DNA of 64,000 nucleotides from Streptomyces sp. SID12488 (GCF_010548275.1 NZ_JAAGLT010000006.1:186001-250000); one strand, 5' to 3'; shown: positions 41,549 to 51,170, counted from the first letter of the stretch. A program made the numbers and translations. Notes: generated from the sequence alone by a model not told the origin.

Positions 41549-42541
41549 TCAGGCCTTGATGACCGCGTCGATCCGTGCCAGTTCCTCGTCGGAGAACTCC
41601 AGGTTGTTGATGGCCGCGACACTGTCCTCCAGCTGCCGCGGGCTGCTCGCACCGACCAGGGCGGAGGTCACCCGGCCGCCGCGCAGGACCCAGGCCAGGG
41701 CCAGCTGGGCCAGGCTCTGGCCGCGGGACTTGGCGATGTCGTCGAGGGCGCGCAGCTGCTGCACGAGGTCATCGGTGATGCGGTCGGAGTTGAGGAAGGG
41801 GCTGTCGCTCGCCGCTCGCGAGTCCGCCGGGATGCCGTCGAGGTAGCGGCCGGTGAGCAGGCCCTGCTCCAGCGGGGAGAAGACGATCGAGCCGACCTGG
41901 AGCTCGTCCAGCGCGTCCAGCAGACCCTCGTCCTCCGGACGGCGGTCGAGCATCGAGTAGCGGGGCTGGTGGATCAGGAGCGGGGTGCCCAGCTCGGCCA
42001 GGATGCGGGCGGCCTCCCGGGTCTGCTCGGCGGAGTAGTTGGAGATGCCGACGTAGAGGGCCTTGCCCTGCTGCACCGCCGTGTGAAGGGCGCCCATCGT
42101 CTCCTCCAGCGGAGTCTCCGGGTCCGGGCGGTGCGAGTAGAAGATGTCGACGTGGTCCAGGCCCATCCGGGTCAGGCTCTGGTCGAGGGAGGAGAGCAGG
42201 TACTTGCGCGAGCCCCATTCGCCGTACGGGCCCGGCCACATGAGGTAGCCCGCCTTGGTGGAGATCACCAGTTCGTCGCGGTACGGGGCGAAGTCGGCCT
42301 TGAGGGCTTCACCCAGCGCGGACTCGGCGGCCCCGGGCGGCGGGCCGTAGTTGTTGGCCAGGTCGAAGTGGGTGACACCGAGGTCGAAGGCGCGGCGCAG
42401 GATGGCCCGCTGGGTGTCGACCGGACGGTCGGGGCCGAAGTTGTGCCACAGGCCGAGCGACAGCGCGGGGAGCTTCAGGCCGCTGCGTCCGGTGCGCCGG
42501 TAGGGCATGTCCGCGTAACGGTCGGTGTGTGCGGTGTACAA
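41549..42541 (-). CDS. aldo/keto reductase, YghZ / L-glyceraldehyde-3-phosphate reductase type
   Basis: A 330-residue TIM-barrel reductase. The start is a TTG at 42541 with GGAG five bases upstream; the first ATG is at codon 12 and has no ribosome site. The catalytic tetrad is visible as Asp/Tyr in FDLANNYGPPPGAAE, Lys in ELVISTKAGY and His in DIFYSHRPDPETP. The opening MPYRRTGRSGLKLPALSLG and YNWPGPYGEWGSRK-like block (here YLMWPGPYGEWGSRKYL) mark the YghZ/GpR group, which detoxifies aldehydes and L-glyceraldehyde-3-phosphate with NADPH. It is divergent from a LysR regulator that may control it. Confidence 0.92.
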   Translation of the reverse strand: MYTAHTDRYADMPYRRTGRSGLKLPALSLGLWHNFGPDRPVDTQRAILRRAFDLGVTHFDLANNYGPPPGAAESALGEALKADFAPYRDELVISTKAGYLMWPGPYGEWGSRKYLLSSLDQSLTRMGLDHVDIFYSHRPDPETPLEETMGALHTAVQQGKALYVGISNYSAEQTREAARILAELGTPLLIHQPRYSMLDRRPEDEGLLDALDELQVGSIVFSPLEQGLLTGRYLDGIPADSRAASDSPFLNSDRITDDLVQQLRALDDIAKSRGQSLAQLALAWVLRGGRVTSALVGASSPRQLEDSVAAINNLEFSDEELARIDAVIKA

Positions 42542-42660
42542 CGCGACTCCAGAAGGGTTGGCACGGCGGATGTGATCAGTCTGGTCCTACTCTTCCCCCG
42601 GAGGCGGGCAGTGGTCCAACAGGAGAATCCGATGGAATTCAGCGGATAGGCTTCTCAATC

Positions 42661-43548
42661 ATGGAACTACGCCACCTCCAGCACTTCGTCGCGGTCGCGG
42701 AGGACCAGCACTTCACCCGGGCCGCCGAACGGCTGATGGTGTCCCAGTCGGGCCTGTCGGCCTCGATCCGCGCGCTGGAGCGGGAGCTGCAGACTCCGCT
42801 GTTCGTGCGTACCACCCGCCGGGTGACGCTCACCGAGGCGGGGCGGGCGCTGCTGGGCGAGGCCGAGCGCATCCTGGCAGGGGTGCGGGCGGCGCACGAC
42901 GCCGTGGCCGCCGTACAGGGCGTGCTGCGCGGGACGCTCTCGCTGGGCGCGGAGCAGTGCATCGGAGGGGTCGATGTCGCCGGGCTGCTCGCCGCGTTCC
43001 GGCGGCTGCATCCCGATGTGGAGATCCGGCTGCGTCAGGCGGGTTCCGAGGCGATCGCGGACGAGGTCGCCGCCGGGCGGCTCGACCTGGCCTTCGCCAT
43101 CCGCACCCGTGGGGACTCCGACCAGCTGCGCTCCGTACCCCTCAGCAGTGAGCCCATGACCGTGCTGTGCCATCCGAGCCATCCGCTCGCCCTCGCGGGC
43201 GCGGTGACGCCGGAGGAGCTGGGCGGTGAGGCGTTCGTCGACTTCCATCCGGACTGGGGGCCGCGCCGGATCACGGACGGGGTGTTCGCCGCCGCGTGCG
43301 TACGGCGGACCGTGGCGCTGGAGGTCAACGACGTGCACAGTCTCCTGGACCTGGTCGGGGAGGGGCTCGGCGTCGCGGTGGTGCCCCGGCACTTCGCGCA
43401 CAAGCGCGCCGCGCTCACCGCGCTGCCCGTGAAGGGCACCGGCGAGACGGTGTACGAGACGGTCGCGATGCTGCCGCCGCCGCAGGCAACGAGTCCGGCG
43501 GCCCGGGCCCTGATGGAGCTGCTGGAGCGGCCAGAGCGGCAGGGTTGA
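42661..43548 (+). CDS. LysR-family transcriptional regulator
   Basis: A 295-residue regulator from ATG 42661. The winged HTH is MELRHLQHFVAVAEDQHFTR and AAERLMVSQSGLSASIRALE, with the linker helix after it; the substrate domain starts GTLSLGAEQCIGGVDVAGLL. It is divergent from the aldo/keto reductase with 119 bases between them, the usual LysR-target layout, so that gene is the likely target. The inducer is unknown. No strong ribosome site precedes the ATG, yet the protein start matches the family exactly. Confidence 0.93.
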   Translation: MELRHLQHFVAVAEDQHFTRAAERLMVSQSGLSASIRALERELQTPLFVRTTRRVTLTEAGRALLGEAERILAGVRAAHDAVAAVQGVLRGTLSLGAEQCIGGVDVAGLLAAFRRLHPDVEIRLRQAGSEAIADEVAAGRLDLAFAIRTRGDSDQLRSVPLSSEPMTVLCHPSHPLALAGAVTPEELGGEAFVDFHPDWGPRRITDGVFAAACVRRTVALEVNDVHSLLDLVGEGLGVAVVPRHFAHKRAALTALPVKGTGETVYETVAMLPPPQATSPAARALMELLERPERQG

Positions 43549-43602
43549 TGCCCGTGTCCTGTTCCTGATGCCATGAGCAACGCGGTGCCTATGGTGGATG
43601 GC

Positions 43603-44118
43603 ATGGATGCCAAGGACGTTCTCATCGACGCGTACGGCCGGATCCAGGAAGAGGTCCACAACGCCCTGGACGGTCTGTCACCGGACGACCTCAATACCCG
43701 GCCCGCACCCGACGCCAACTCCATCGCCTGGCTGGTCTGGCATCTCACCCGGGTCCAGGACGACCATGTCGCCGGGGCGGCCGGCTTCGACCAGGTCTGG
43801 CTGAGCGAGGGCTGGGAGAAACGGTTCGGGCTGGGACTGGAGCCCAACGACATCGGTTACGGCCACAGCGCGCGGCAGGTCGCCCGGGTGCGGGTGGAGT
43901 CGGGCGACCTGCTGCTCGGCTACTACGACGCGGTGCACGCGCAGAGCCTCAAGTTCCTGCGGGGCCTGACCGCGGGCGACTTCGAGCGCGTCGTCGACGA
44001 GCGCTGGGACCCGCCGGTCACTCTCGGCGTACGGCTGGTCAGTGTCCTGGCCGACGATCTTCAGCACGTAGGCCAGGCCGCCTATCTTCGGGGACTGCTT
44101 CAGAGCGCCGAGGCGTAG
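43603..44118 (+). CDS. DinB/DUF664-family protein (possible thiol transferase)
   Basis: A four-helix-bundle protein of about 171 residues. The start is placed at [20 protein letters not shown] (43603), which matches the family start; an ATG at 43573 gives 10 more residues. The metal-binding histidines of the fold are seen in [16 protein letters not shown] and in the late [16 protein letters not shown]. DinB-fold enzymes in actinobacteria include mycothiol-dependent transferases and isomerases; the precise reaction here is unknown. Its 3' end overlaps the convergent adenosine deaminase gene by 19 bases. Confidence 0.85.
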   Translation: MDAKDVLIDAYGRIQEEVHNALDGLSPDDLNTRPAPDANSIAWLVWHLTRVQDDHVAGAAGFDQVWLSEGWEKRFGLGLEPNDIGYGHSARQVARVRVESGDLLLGYYDAVHAQSLKFLRGLTAGDFERVVDERWDPPVTLGVRLVSVLADDLQHVGQAAYLRGLLQSAEA

Positions 44119-45170
44119 CCCGGCAGGACCACGTCCTCGATGAGTGCCTTGCGCTCGTCGAACGGGATGAACGCGCTCTTGACCGCGTTCACGGTGACCG
44201 TGCGCAGGTCCTCGACCGTCCAGCCGGCCTCCTCGACCAGCAGGGACATCTCGCGGGTCATCGTCGTGCCGGAGACCAGCCGGTTGTCGGTGTTGAGGGT
44301 GACCCGGAAGCCCAGGTCGCGCAGGGCGGTGATGGGGTGCTCGGCGATCGACTTGGCCGCACCCGTCTGGAGGTTGGAGGTCGGGCACATCTCCAGGGCG
44401 ATCCGGCGGTCGCGCACCCAGCCCGCGAGACGGCCGACCTTGCCGTCCACGATGTCGTCGGTGATGCGGACGCCGTGGCCGATGCGCTGGGCGCCGCAGA
44501 CCTGGAGCGCCTGGTGGATGCTGGGCAGACCGTGCGCCTCACCGGCGTGGATGGTGAACGGCACGCTCGCCCTGCGCAGGTGCTCGAAGGCGGCGAGGTG
44601 GTCGGCGGGCGGGAAGCCGTCCTCGGCGCCCGCGATGTCGAAGCCGACGACACCCGCGTCCCGGAAGGCGACAGCCAGATCGGCGGCCTCACGGACACGG
44701 TCGAACATGCGCATCCCGCACAGCAGCGTCCCGACCCGCACCGGGGTGCCCGCGGCGGCGGCCTTCGCCATGCCCGCCGCCAGGCCCTCCTGGACGGTCT
44801 CGACGACCTCGGCGAGGGTCAGACCGCCGTTCACGTTGAGTTCGGGGGCGTAGCGCACCTCGCCGTAGACGACGCCGTCCTCGGCGAGGTCGAGGACGTA
44901 CTCCTCGGCGGTGCGCAGCAGTCCCTCGCGGGTCTGCATCACGGCGAGGGTGTGCTCGAAGGTGGCTATGTAGCGCACCAGGTCACCGGAGTTGGCGGCC
45001 TCGTAGTACCAGGCGGCCAGCTCGTCCGGGTCGGTGGTGGGCAGGGTGTGGCCGATCTCGGCGGCGAGCTCGACCAGGGTGGCGGGGCGCAGGCCTCCGT
45101 CGAGGTGGTCGTGCAGCACGGCCTTGGGGAGGCGGCGGATGGTGGCGGTGTCGACGGGGGACGCGGTCAT
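44100..45170 (-). CDS. add: adenosine deaminase
   Basis: A 356-residue zinc hydrolase that converts adenosine to inosine in purine salvage. Zinc ligands and catalytic residues are seen as [10 protein letters not shown] (HxH near residue 20), the TIHAGEAHG block (His and Glu), [11 protein letters not shown] (His) and TLNTDNRL (Asp). The proton-shuttle Glu and the surrounding [11 protein letters not shown] pattern separate it from adenine deaminases. It lies downstream of a VOC-family gene on the same strand (42-base gap) and its end overlaps the DinB gene tail to tail. Confidence 0.95.
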   Translation of the reverse strand: MTASPVDTATIRRLPKAVLHDHLDGGLRPATLVELAAEIGHTLPTTDPDELAAWYYEAANSGDLVRYIATFEHTLAVMQTREGLLRTAEEYVLDLAEDGVVYGEVRYAPELNVNGGLTLAEVVETVQEGLAAGMAKAAAAGTPVRVGTLLCGMRMFDRVREAADLAVAFRDAGVVGFDIAGAEDGFPPADHLAAFEHLRRASVPFTIHAGEAHGLPSIHQALQVCGAQRIGHGVRITDDIVDGKVGRLAGWVRDRRIALEMCPTSNLQTGAAKSIAEHPITALRDLGFRVTLNTDNRLVSGTTMTREMSLLVEEAGWTVEDLRTVTVNAVKSAFIPFDERKALIEDVVLPGYASAL

Positions 45171-45212
45171 GTGCGGTGTTCCTCGGCAGGTGGTGGTACG
45201 CGGTGGGATGGG

Positions 45213-45626
45213 TCAGTCGGTGGTGGCAGGCTGGAGGAGGTCCCAGCGGTTGCCGTACAGGTCCTGGAAGACGGCCACCGAGCCGTACGGCTCATGGCGC
45301 GGCTCCTCCAGGAAGGTCACGCCGGCGGCGGTCATCCGGGCGTGGTCGCGGGCGAAGTCGTCGGTGTGCAGGAAGAAGCCGACGCGCCCGCCGGTCTGGT
45401 CGCCGATCCGGGAGCGCTGGTCCTCGCCCTTGGCCCTGGCGAGCACCAGACCGGTGGCGCTCGCTCCGGCGCCTGCTCCATTGGAACCCGGCTCGACGAC
45501 GACCCAGCGGGAGCCGTCGGGGCGCGGGGTGTCCTCGGCGAGCCGGAAGCCGAGCGCGTCGGTGTAGAAGCGGATCGCCTCGTCGTAGTCGTCGACGACG
45601 AGGGTGACGAGGGCGATACGTCTCAT
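45213..45626 (-). CDS. VOC-superfamily (glyoxalase/bleomycin-resistance-like) protein
   Basis: A 137-residue protein built of two beta-alpha-beta-beta-beta modules: RRIALVTLVVDDYDEAIRFY with DALGFRLAED in the first, and GGRVGFFLHTDDFARDHARM and SVAVFQDLYGNRWDLLQPA in the second. The late FQDLYGNRWDL segment is the standard metal-ligand region. Members include glyoxalases, dioxygenases and drug-binding proteins; the substrate cannot be read from the sequence. It is the first gene before the adenosine deaminase and may be cotranscribed with it. Confidence 0.9.
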   Translation of the reverse strand: MRRIALVTLVVDDYDEAIRFYTDALGFRLAEDTPRPDGSRWVVVEPGSNGAGAGASATGLVLARAKGEDQRSRIGDQTGGRVGFFLHTDDFARDHARMTAAGVTFLEEPRHEPYGSVAVFQDLYGNRWDLLQPATTD

Positions 45627-45817
45627 CGGCTCTCCTCGGCCTCTCGGGGTGGGGTGGTGGCGCGGCGGCCTGTCCGGCCGGCCTGCGGATCACGTGCGGT
45701 TGACGGGTGAGGTTATACGTAACACCCCTGGTGTGTCACCTCCGTACCCGCACGTGTGATCTCCTCCGCATCCGCAGCTCCCGGGAACGATCGCCGGGGC
45801 GTGATCGTCGAGCAGAT

Positions 45818-46702
45818 GTGAACCGTGAGCGTGCCGTGGCAAGGGCCGGCCTCCCCGCGATGGGGAGCCTGGTCGCTTTTGTGCTGCTGGCGCTGCTCGC
45901 CGTGTCGGTCGTGGCGCGGGGCGGCGGCACCCTCTTCGGGGACCGGGATCTGCTGGAGTGGTCTCTCGCCCACCGCCCGGACCTGGCCGTCACTCTCGCC
46001 CGTGTGGTGACCCACACCGGCACGGGCTTCGTGCCGTACGTCCTGGTCGCCCTGGCCGGCTATCTGCTCGGCCGGACGGCACGGCAGCGGATCCAGGCAG
46101 CCGCCGCCTGTCTCGTCTGCCTGGTCACCGCCCAGGCGGTGCGGTTCTCGGTGATGGCGCTGCTGTCCCGGCCCCGGCCCGACACGGCGCTCTGGGCGAC
46201 GGACGCCGGCCACTGGTCGTTCCCCTCGGGCCACACCACCACGTCGGCCGTCACCGCCGGACTGCTCGTCCTGGCCGTCCTGACCCGGGCGCCGCGCGGC
46301 CGGTACCTGACCGTCGCCGTGGTCGGCAGCTGGGGTGTGCTGGTCGGGCTGACCAGGGTCTATCTGGGCGTCCACTGGTTCTCGGACGTCGTCGGCGGCT
46401 GGTTGTTCGCCGTGTGGTGGCTGGGCCTTGCGGCATACAGCCTGGCGCGCTTCGCACCGGACGCCTGGGCGGAGGTGCTGCGCGGCGACAGCACCCTGCG
46501 GCCAGGGGTGACGCTGCTGCCCGGTATACCGGGGCCGGGATCGGATATCCGATTCATCCGTGGCAAGGTGAAGATCGCGCCGGAGTCCGACCGCGGCGCA
46601 CCCCCACCGAGCGTTGTCCTTCCAGGAGTTGAGTGCCATGTCCGAGCTGCCGAAGCCGACCGGATCCCCCTCCCGCCAGAACGTGACGTTTCCCAGCGCT
46701 GA
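45818..46702 (+). CDS. PAP2-family phosphatase, membrane
   Basis: About 294 residues from GTG 45818 (ATG 45860 is an alternative). Six hydrophobic segments surround the phosphatase motifs: C2 in WSFPSGHTTTSAV and C3 in TRVYLGVHWFSDVVGG carry the catalytic His and Asp. In C1, usually K-x6-RP, the sequence is VMALLSRPRPD and the Lys appears to be replaced, so activity may be altered. Such enzymes remove phosphate from lipid phosphates such as undecaprenyl pyrophosphate. The last 65 bases overlap the dienelactone hydrolase gene, and the tail after IRFIRGKVK is low in identity to anything I know, so a lost stop codon is possible. Confidence 0.82.
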   Translation: MNRERAVARAGLPAMGSLVAFVLLALLAVSVVARGGGTLFGDRDLLEWSLAHRPDLAVTLARVVTHTGTGFVPYVLVALAGYLLGRTARQRIQAAAACLVCLVTAQAVRFSVMALLSRPRPDTALWATDAGHWSFPSGHTTTSAVTAGLLVLAVLTRAPRGRYLTVAVVGSWGVLVGLTRVYLGVHWFSDVVGGWLFAVWWLGLAAYSLARFAPDAWAEVLRGDSTLRPGVTLLPGIPGPGSDIRFIRGKVKIAPESDRGAPPPSVVLPGVECHVRAAEADRIPLPPERDVSQR

Positions 46703-47345
46703 CACCACCGCGCACGGCTATCTGGCACTGCCGCCGTCCGGCAGCGGGCCCGGCGTCATCGTCATCCAGGAGTGGTGGGGGCTGACCGACCACATCGCGG
46801 ACGTCACCGACCGGCTCGCGCAGGAGGGCTTCGTCGCCCTCGCCCCCGACCTCTACGGCGGCAACGTCGCACACGAGAGCGAGGAGGCGCTGCGCATGAA
46901 GCTGGCCCTGCCGGTACCGAAGGGCGTCGAACTCCTCTCCGGGGCGGTCGACTACCTGCTGGCGCGGCCGGAGGTCACGTCGGCGACGGTCGGCTCGGTC
47001 GGTTTCTGCATGGGCGGCGGCTTCGTGCTCCACCAGGCGGCGGCCGACCCGCGCGTGAGCGCCGCCGTGCCGTTCTACGGCATGATCGAGGGCGAGCTGC
47101 CCGACTTCTCCGGCCTCAGGGCCGAAGTGCTGGGCCACTACGGCGAACTCGACGGGAGCATCCCGGTGGAGAGCCTGGACCCGCTGCGCGAGGCCATCAA
47201 GGAACAGTCCGGTATCACCCCGGACCTGCGCCTCTACCCGGCCGGCCATGCCTTCTTCAACGACTCCCGCCCGGTGTACGACGCCGAGTCGGCGACCCGG
47301 GCATGGGAGAGCACGGTGCCATTTCTCAAGGAGCAGGTCCGCTGA
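46638..47345 (+). CDS. dienelactone hydrolase-family protein
   Basis: A 235-residue alpha/beta hydrolase starting at ATG 46638. The nucleophile Cys is in VGSVGFCMGGGFVLHQAA, the acid in HYGELDGSIP and the base His in LYPAGHAFFND, the Cys-Asp-His triad of dienelactone hydrolases. The entry VIVIQEWWGLTDHIADVTDR is also typical. Real carboxymethylenebutenolidase activity is not certain, because many Streptomyces homologues act on other esters. It overlaps the PAP2 gene by 65 bases in another frame and ends at a strong bidirectional terminator. Confidence 0.92.
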   Translation: MSELPKPTGSPSRQNVTFPSADTTAHGYLALPPSGSGPGVIVIQEWWGLTDHIADVTDRLAQEGFVALAPDLYGGNVAHESEEALRMKLALPVPKGVELLSGAVDYLLARPEVTSATVGSVGFCMGGGFVLHQAAADPRVSAAVPFYGMIEGELPDFSGLRAEVLGHYGELDGSIPVESLDPLREAIKEQSGITPDLRLYPAGHAFFNDSRPVYDAESATRAWESTVPFLKEQVR

Positions 47346-47378
47346 ACGCCGGTGTGCTGGGCATGGGCGGTTGACGCG

Positions 47379-47424
47379 AGGTGAGGGCGGGCCCGGGGTG
47401 GTTTCCCCAGGCCCGCCCTCACCT
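47379..47424. terminator. bidirectional terminator between dienelactone hydrolase and secreted protein genes
   Basis: A 15-base perfect stem (arms starting AGGTGAGGGCGGGCC at 47379 and ending at 47424) continues inward with GGGG/CCCC pairs. TTCGTTCTTG follows on the plus strand, giving a partial T tract. Confidence 0.85.
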
Positions 47425-47462
47425 TTCGTTCTTGTACGTCAGTTCCGTTCCGCTCCCCTGCG

Positions 47463-48413
47463 TCAGCTGCTCGCGCCCGCGAGCCACGCCGTGGCGTTGA
47501 GGGCGAGGGGCGCGTTGGTGGCGCCGGTGTCGTTCCAGCCGTCGTACAGGGTGTTGCCGGACTGACCGGTGCCGTCGTCGATCGGGGAGCTGTCGCCCCA
47601 GAACGCGATCCGGCCGCTGCCGAAGGTGCTGGTCAGGAAGAAGGCGCCGGTGTTGCCCGAGTACCCGGAGCGGTAGAGCAGGCCCTTCACGGCGGAGTTG
47701 TCGGCGGGCTTGAGCGTGGCCGTCGTACCACTGGCGATGAGGCTCTTGGTGACCGTGCCGAAGGTGCCGTGCAGGACCGGGTTCGCCGCGGCGGTGATCG
47801 CGGCCGGGTAGCCGGAGCTGATGCTCAGGGAGTCGATGGAGAATCCGAAGGGGTCGGTGGAGTCGACGCTGTTGTTGGTCATCAGGTCGTTGAGGATCTC
47901 GACGGCGTCCTCACCGTCGTTGTTGCGGTCGGCCCCGGTGTGGTCGGAGATCATGAAGAGGCCGCCGCCGTTCTGGACGAACTTCATGATGGCGGTCTTC
48001 TCGGCGGTGGTGAACAGCGTGTTGGGCTCGGGGAGCACCAGCGTGTCGAAGTTCGACAGGTCGGTCGCCGTGGAGCCGCCGTAGGCGAGGCTGGAGCCCG
48101 AGGCCAGCGTCTTGAGGCTGTAGTCGCCGGCCTTCTGGAGGGCGACACCCCAAGAGGAGAGCGCGCCGGTCCAGTCGGTCTCGTCGGAGGGGGCAGAGTC
48201 CTCGGAGAGCGGGTTGGGCTGGCTCTTGGAGATGATCCAGTCGGCGTTGCCGGCCGTCTCGGCGTGGGCGTTGTCGAAGAGGACGCGGTGGGGGGTGGCC
48301 GCGGTCGCGGTGGTTGCGCTGACAGTGGCCTGGACGGCGACGCCGGTGGCGATCAGGCCGAGCACGGCCAGGGCCGAGGTGAATCTGTGGCGGGACCCGG
48401 TGATGACGTACAT
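47463..48413 (-). CDS. secreted protein with glutamine-amidotransferase-like (DUF4350/ThuA-like) domain
   Basis: A 316-residue secreted protein. ATG 48413 has GGAGGAA six bases upstream; the signal peptide covers about 40 residues (core LAVLGLIATGVAVQATV). The mature part begins RVLFDNAHAETAGNADWII and has NFDTLVLPEPNTLFTTAEK and KFVQNGGGLFMISDHTGAD, the pattern of class-I-amidotransferase-like sensor or hydrolase domains in which a Gly-rich turn replaces the Cys. It ends with NAPLALNATAWLAG. It may be a hydrolase or polysaccharide-linked protein; function unknown. It is a single gene between convergent neighbours. Confidence 0.7.
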   Translation of the reverse strand: MYVITGSRHRFTSALAVLGLIATGVAVQATVSATTATAATPHRVLFDNAHAETAGNADWIISKSQPNPLSEDSAPSDETDWTGALSSWGVALQKAGDYSLKTLASGSSLAYGGSTATDLSNFDTLVLPEPNTLFTTAEKTAIMKFVQNGGGLFMISDHTGADRNNDGEDAVEILNDLMTNNSVDSTDPFGFSIDSLSISSGYPAAITAAANPVLHGTFGTVTKSLIASGTTATLKPADNSAVKGLLYRSGYSGNTGAFFLTSTFGSGRIAFWGDSSPIDDGTGQSGNTLYDGWNDTGATNAPLALNATAWLAGASS

Positions 48414-48623
48414 CTGGCATTCCTCCATGGGTGGGGGGAGAACTGGGGGAAAGCAGTGCGGGTGACGAATCTGCGCGCGTAGACCGGGCGATGACGGTCT
48501 CCCGGTGCACACAAGGCAGGACCGTACCGACAAGATCCACGCCACCGGGAGGCCCGGCCGGGGTTTCACGTAAAGCTCTTACGCACGTGCAACCACCGGT
48601 CGGGAAGGGGTGTTTGAGGGCGA

Positions 48624-49523
48624 TTACGGGTGACGTGACGCACCGAGTCGGGCCAGCTCGTCGCCTGTCAGCCGCAGTCCACCTGCCGCCACGTTGTCCA
48701 CGACGTGCTCCGGGTCGCCCGTGCCCGGGATGGCGAGGACATGCGCCCCTTGGTGCAGGCTCCACGCCAGCCGGATCTGGGCGGGGCTCGCGCCGTGCGC
48801 GCGGGCGACGGCGAGCACCGCGTCGTCATGGGTGTCGGCGGCGCCCCGGGCTCCGCCGCTGCCCGCGACGGCGAAGAAGGGCACGAAGGCGATGCCCGAC
48901 TCCCCGCACAGCCGGAGGAGTTCGTCACCCTCGGGGTCCAGGCGGTCCAGCCCGTACCGGTTCTGCACGCACACCACCGGGGCGATCTCCTGCGCCTCGG
49001 CGAGGTGTTTCGGCTCGACACCGGAGATGCCGAGGTGGCGGATCAGGCCGGCCTCACGCAGATCGGCGAGCGCACCGAAATGCTCGGCGATGGAGTCCTG
49101 CTCCAGCCTGCGCAGGTTGACCACGTCGAGGTGGTCGCGACCGAGTTGGCGCAGGTTCTCCTCGACGTGGCCGCGGAGTTGGTCGGGGCGGGCCGGGGTG
49201 GCCCACTCCCCCGAGTAGTCGCGGTAGGGGCCGACCTTGGTGACGATGACGAGGTCGTCCCCGTACGGCGCCAGCGCGCTGTTGATGAGTTCGTTGGCAG
49301 AGCGCAGCGCGGAGAAGTAGAAGGCGGCGGTGTCGATGTGGTTGACGCCGAGTTCGACGGCCTTCCGCAGCACACCCAGCGACCGTTCGCGGTCGCTGGG
49401 TGTGCCGAGGTGGAAGGCCGCGCTGCCGGTAAGCCGCATGGCTCCGAAGCCGAGCCGGTTGACGGTGAGGTCGCCGAGTTTCCAGGTGCCCGCGGCGTCC
49501 GCGGTGATCGTCTCCGAGGTCAT
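48624..49523 (-). CDS. aldo/keto reductase
   Basis: A 299-residue aldo/keto reductase. The entry GDLTVNRLGFGAMRLTG, the INHIDTAAFYFSALRSANEL block (Asp and Tyr) and DDLVIVTKVGPY (Lys) are present. The fourth tetrad residue, usually His in a YxxxH segment, is replaced: the sequence reads DHLDVVNLRRLEQD, as in a common Streptomyces subgroup. NADPH loop is seen near the end in HVLAIPGTGDPEHVVDNV. The start ATG at 49523 has no clear ribosome site. The substrate is unknown. Confidence 0.9.
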   Translation of the reverse strand: MTSETITADAAGTWKLGDLTVNRLGFGAMRLTGSAAFHLGTPSDRERSLGVLRKAVELGVNHIDTAAFYFSALRSANELINSALAPYGDDLVIVTKVGPYRDYSGEWATPARPDQLRGHVEENLRQLGRDHLDVVNLRRLEQDSIAEHFGALADLREAGLIRHLGISGVEPKHLAEAQEIAPVVCVQNRYGLDRLDPEGDELLRLCGESGIAFVPFFAVAGSGGARGAADTHDDAVLAVARAHGASPAQIRLAWSLHQGAHVLAIPGTGDPEHVVDNVAAGGLRLTGDELARLGASRHP

Positions 49524-49586
49524 CGGCGGAGTCTCGCACGCGGCGCGGGTACCCGACCGGCGTCGGAGGCGGCCTTTAGACGCCCT

Positions 49587-50957
49587 TTACGGATACACGT
49601 AGGTGTTAAGCGTGGTCACCGCCGAGGCGGGGTTTCCGAGGTCGTAGCGGTCCACGGCGAGGAAGTTGGGCTTCTTGCGGGCGGCCGGCTGGCAGAAGCG
49701 CTGGGCCCGGTCGGCGAGTTTGGTGTTGTCGGTCGTCGCTGTGGAGGCGATCGCCACGTCCCGGAAGTGGTTCATGACGAACAGGGGCTTGAAGGCGCCC
49801 TCGGTGCGGGTCAGCGGGGTGTTGGAGTCGGCGCCGTACCAGCGGCTGTAGCAGGACCAGTCGGAGGTGCCGAGGCCGCCGCCCATGGACCAGTAGTTCT
49901 CCACGGTCCACTCGCGCTGGTACATCACGCCGAAGGTGTCCCGGGTGAGTCCGGCGGTCTGGTCGGCGGAGCGGCTGTGGTCGGTGAAGATCAGCAGCCG
50001 GTCGTTGGCGGCGATGAGATCGGCGATCTTCGGCCAGCCGTTCTGCCGCACTCCGGTCTGGTCGGGCCGGTAGAGGACGTCCGACAGGCCGCTGACACGG
50101 GCGAGTTCACTGCGCAGGACGCCCGGGTCGACGTAGTCCTCCAGGAAGACGGTGACGACCTGGGTGGGGTTCTGCTTGAGGAAGTCGACCATCCGCTGGA
50201 GGTCGACCCAGAGGGCGACCGGGCTGCCGACGAGGGTGCAGCTGTTGTGGCAGAGGATCGCGCCGTCGGAGGTCTGGTGGATGTCCAGCATGAACCCCCG
50301 CACTCCGTCCGTGAGTTGCTGGTTGATGCCGCGTGACTGGTTCGGGACGAGGTTGACGAAGGGCGGGGCGAAGCCGCCGTCGACGCCGTTCGCGTAGGCG
50401 TTGTGGGCGGTGAGGAACGTGACCTGGTCCAGGGTCCGCTGGTCGGCGGACGGCATCGGGGCGACGGTGGGGGCGACCGGGGTGAGGTACCAGGCGGCCA
50501 GGCCGCCCGAGCCGCCGATGGCCAGCTGGTCGGGGTAGTTGGCGCCGGACGGCTTGGCGGCGACCGTCAGGTAGCGGGTGGTTCCCGGGGCCTTGAGGGT
50601 GTACTGGTCGGTGCCGGACGGGGTGATCTCCCAGGCCGCGTCGGCGCTCGTACAGGCGACGGTCCTCGCCTGGTCGCCGGAGCGGCCGAGACAGGAGCCC
50701 GCGGTGTCGGTGCTCTCCAGGAGGTACGAGGTGCCGCTCGCGCGCAGCGTCCACTGCTGGCGGTCCTCGTTGCCCTTGGGCCTGTGCTGTTCGACGGCTC
50801 CGGCGTCGTCGGCGGCGTTGAGTCCGGTGGTGGCGCTCTGGACGTAGTAGGCGCCGGCGGCCGGAACAGGGGCGGCCAGGGCGGGCGGTGCCGGGGCGGC
50901 AACCACCGTCGCCAATGCGGCTGTTGCGGTGAGCAGAGCGGTGCGGGGGGTCGGCAT
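49587..50957 (-). CDS. secreted PI-PLC-like phosphodiesterase with N-terminal lectin-like domain
   Basis: A 456-residue secreted enzyme. A signal peptide covers residues 1-28 (ALLTATAALATVVAAPAPP). Residues about 35-160 form a beta-trefoil-like domain with QQWTLRASGTSYLLESTDTA and a Cys pair. The catalytic X-domain of phosphatidylinositol-specific phospholipase C follows: QVTFLTAHNAYANG with the first His, GVRGFMLDIHQTSDGAILCHNSC with the second, and VVTVFLEDYVDP. Such enzymes cleave phosphoinositides or similar phosphodiesters without calcium. The downstream gene is in the same direction but 64 bases away. Confidence 0.85.
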   Translation of the reverse strand: MPTPRTALLTATAALATVVAAPAPPALAAPVPAAGAYYVQSATTGLNAADDAGAVEQHRPKGNEDRQQWTLRASGTSYLLESTDTAGSCLGRSGDQARTVACTSADAAWEITPSGTDQYTLKAPGTTRYLTVAAKPSGANYPDQLAIGGSGGLAAWYLTPVAPTVAPMPSADQRTLDQVTFLTAHNAYANGVDGGFAPPFVNLVPNQSRGINQQLTDGVRGFMLDIHQTSDGAILCHNSCTLVGSPVALWVDLQRMVDFLKQNPTQVVTVFLEDYVDPGVLRSELARVSGLSDVLYRPDQTGVRQNGWPKIADLIAANDRLLIFTDHSRSADQTAGLTRDTFGVMYQREWTVENYWSMGGGLGTSDWSCYSRWYGADSNTPLTRTEGAFKPLFVMNHFRDVAIASTATTDNTKLADRAQRFCQPAARKKPNFLAVDRYDLGNPASAVTTLNTYVYP

Positions 50958-51170
50958 CTACGGGGGCCCTTCATCGACTCGGCGGCTCGACGACTTGGTC
51001 GGCAGGGGCATGACATCACGAAGCCCGGCACGAAGTCAGCAAACCCGTCACACCCGCACCCCAGCCATCTGTCTCGGCTCCCATGTGCTGGGACTGCCGA
51101 GGAGTTACTGACCATCGCTGATGGGACATCGGTTGTCGCCGGCCAAAGGCTTGATGATGGGGAGTCGGTC

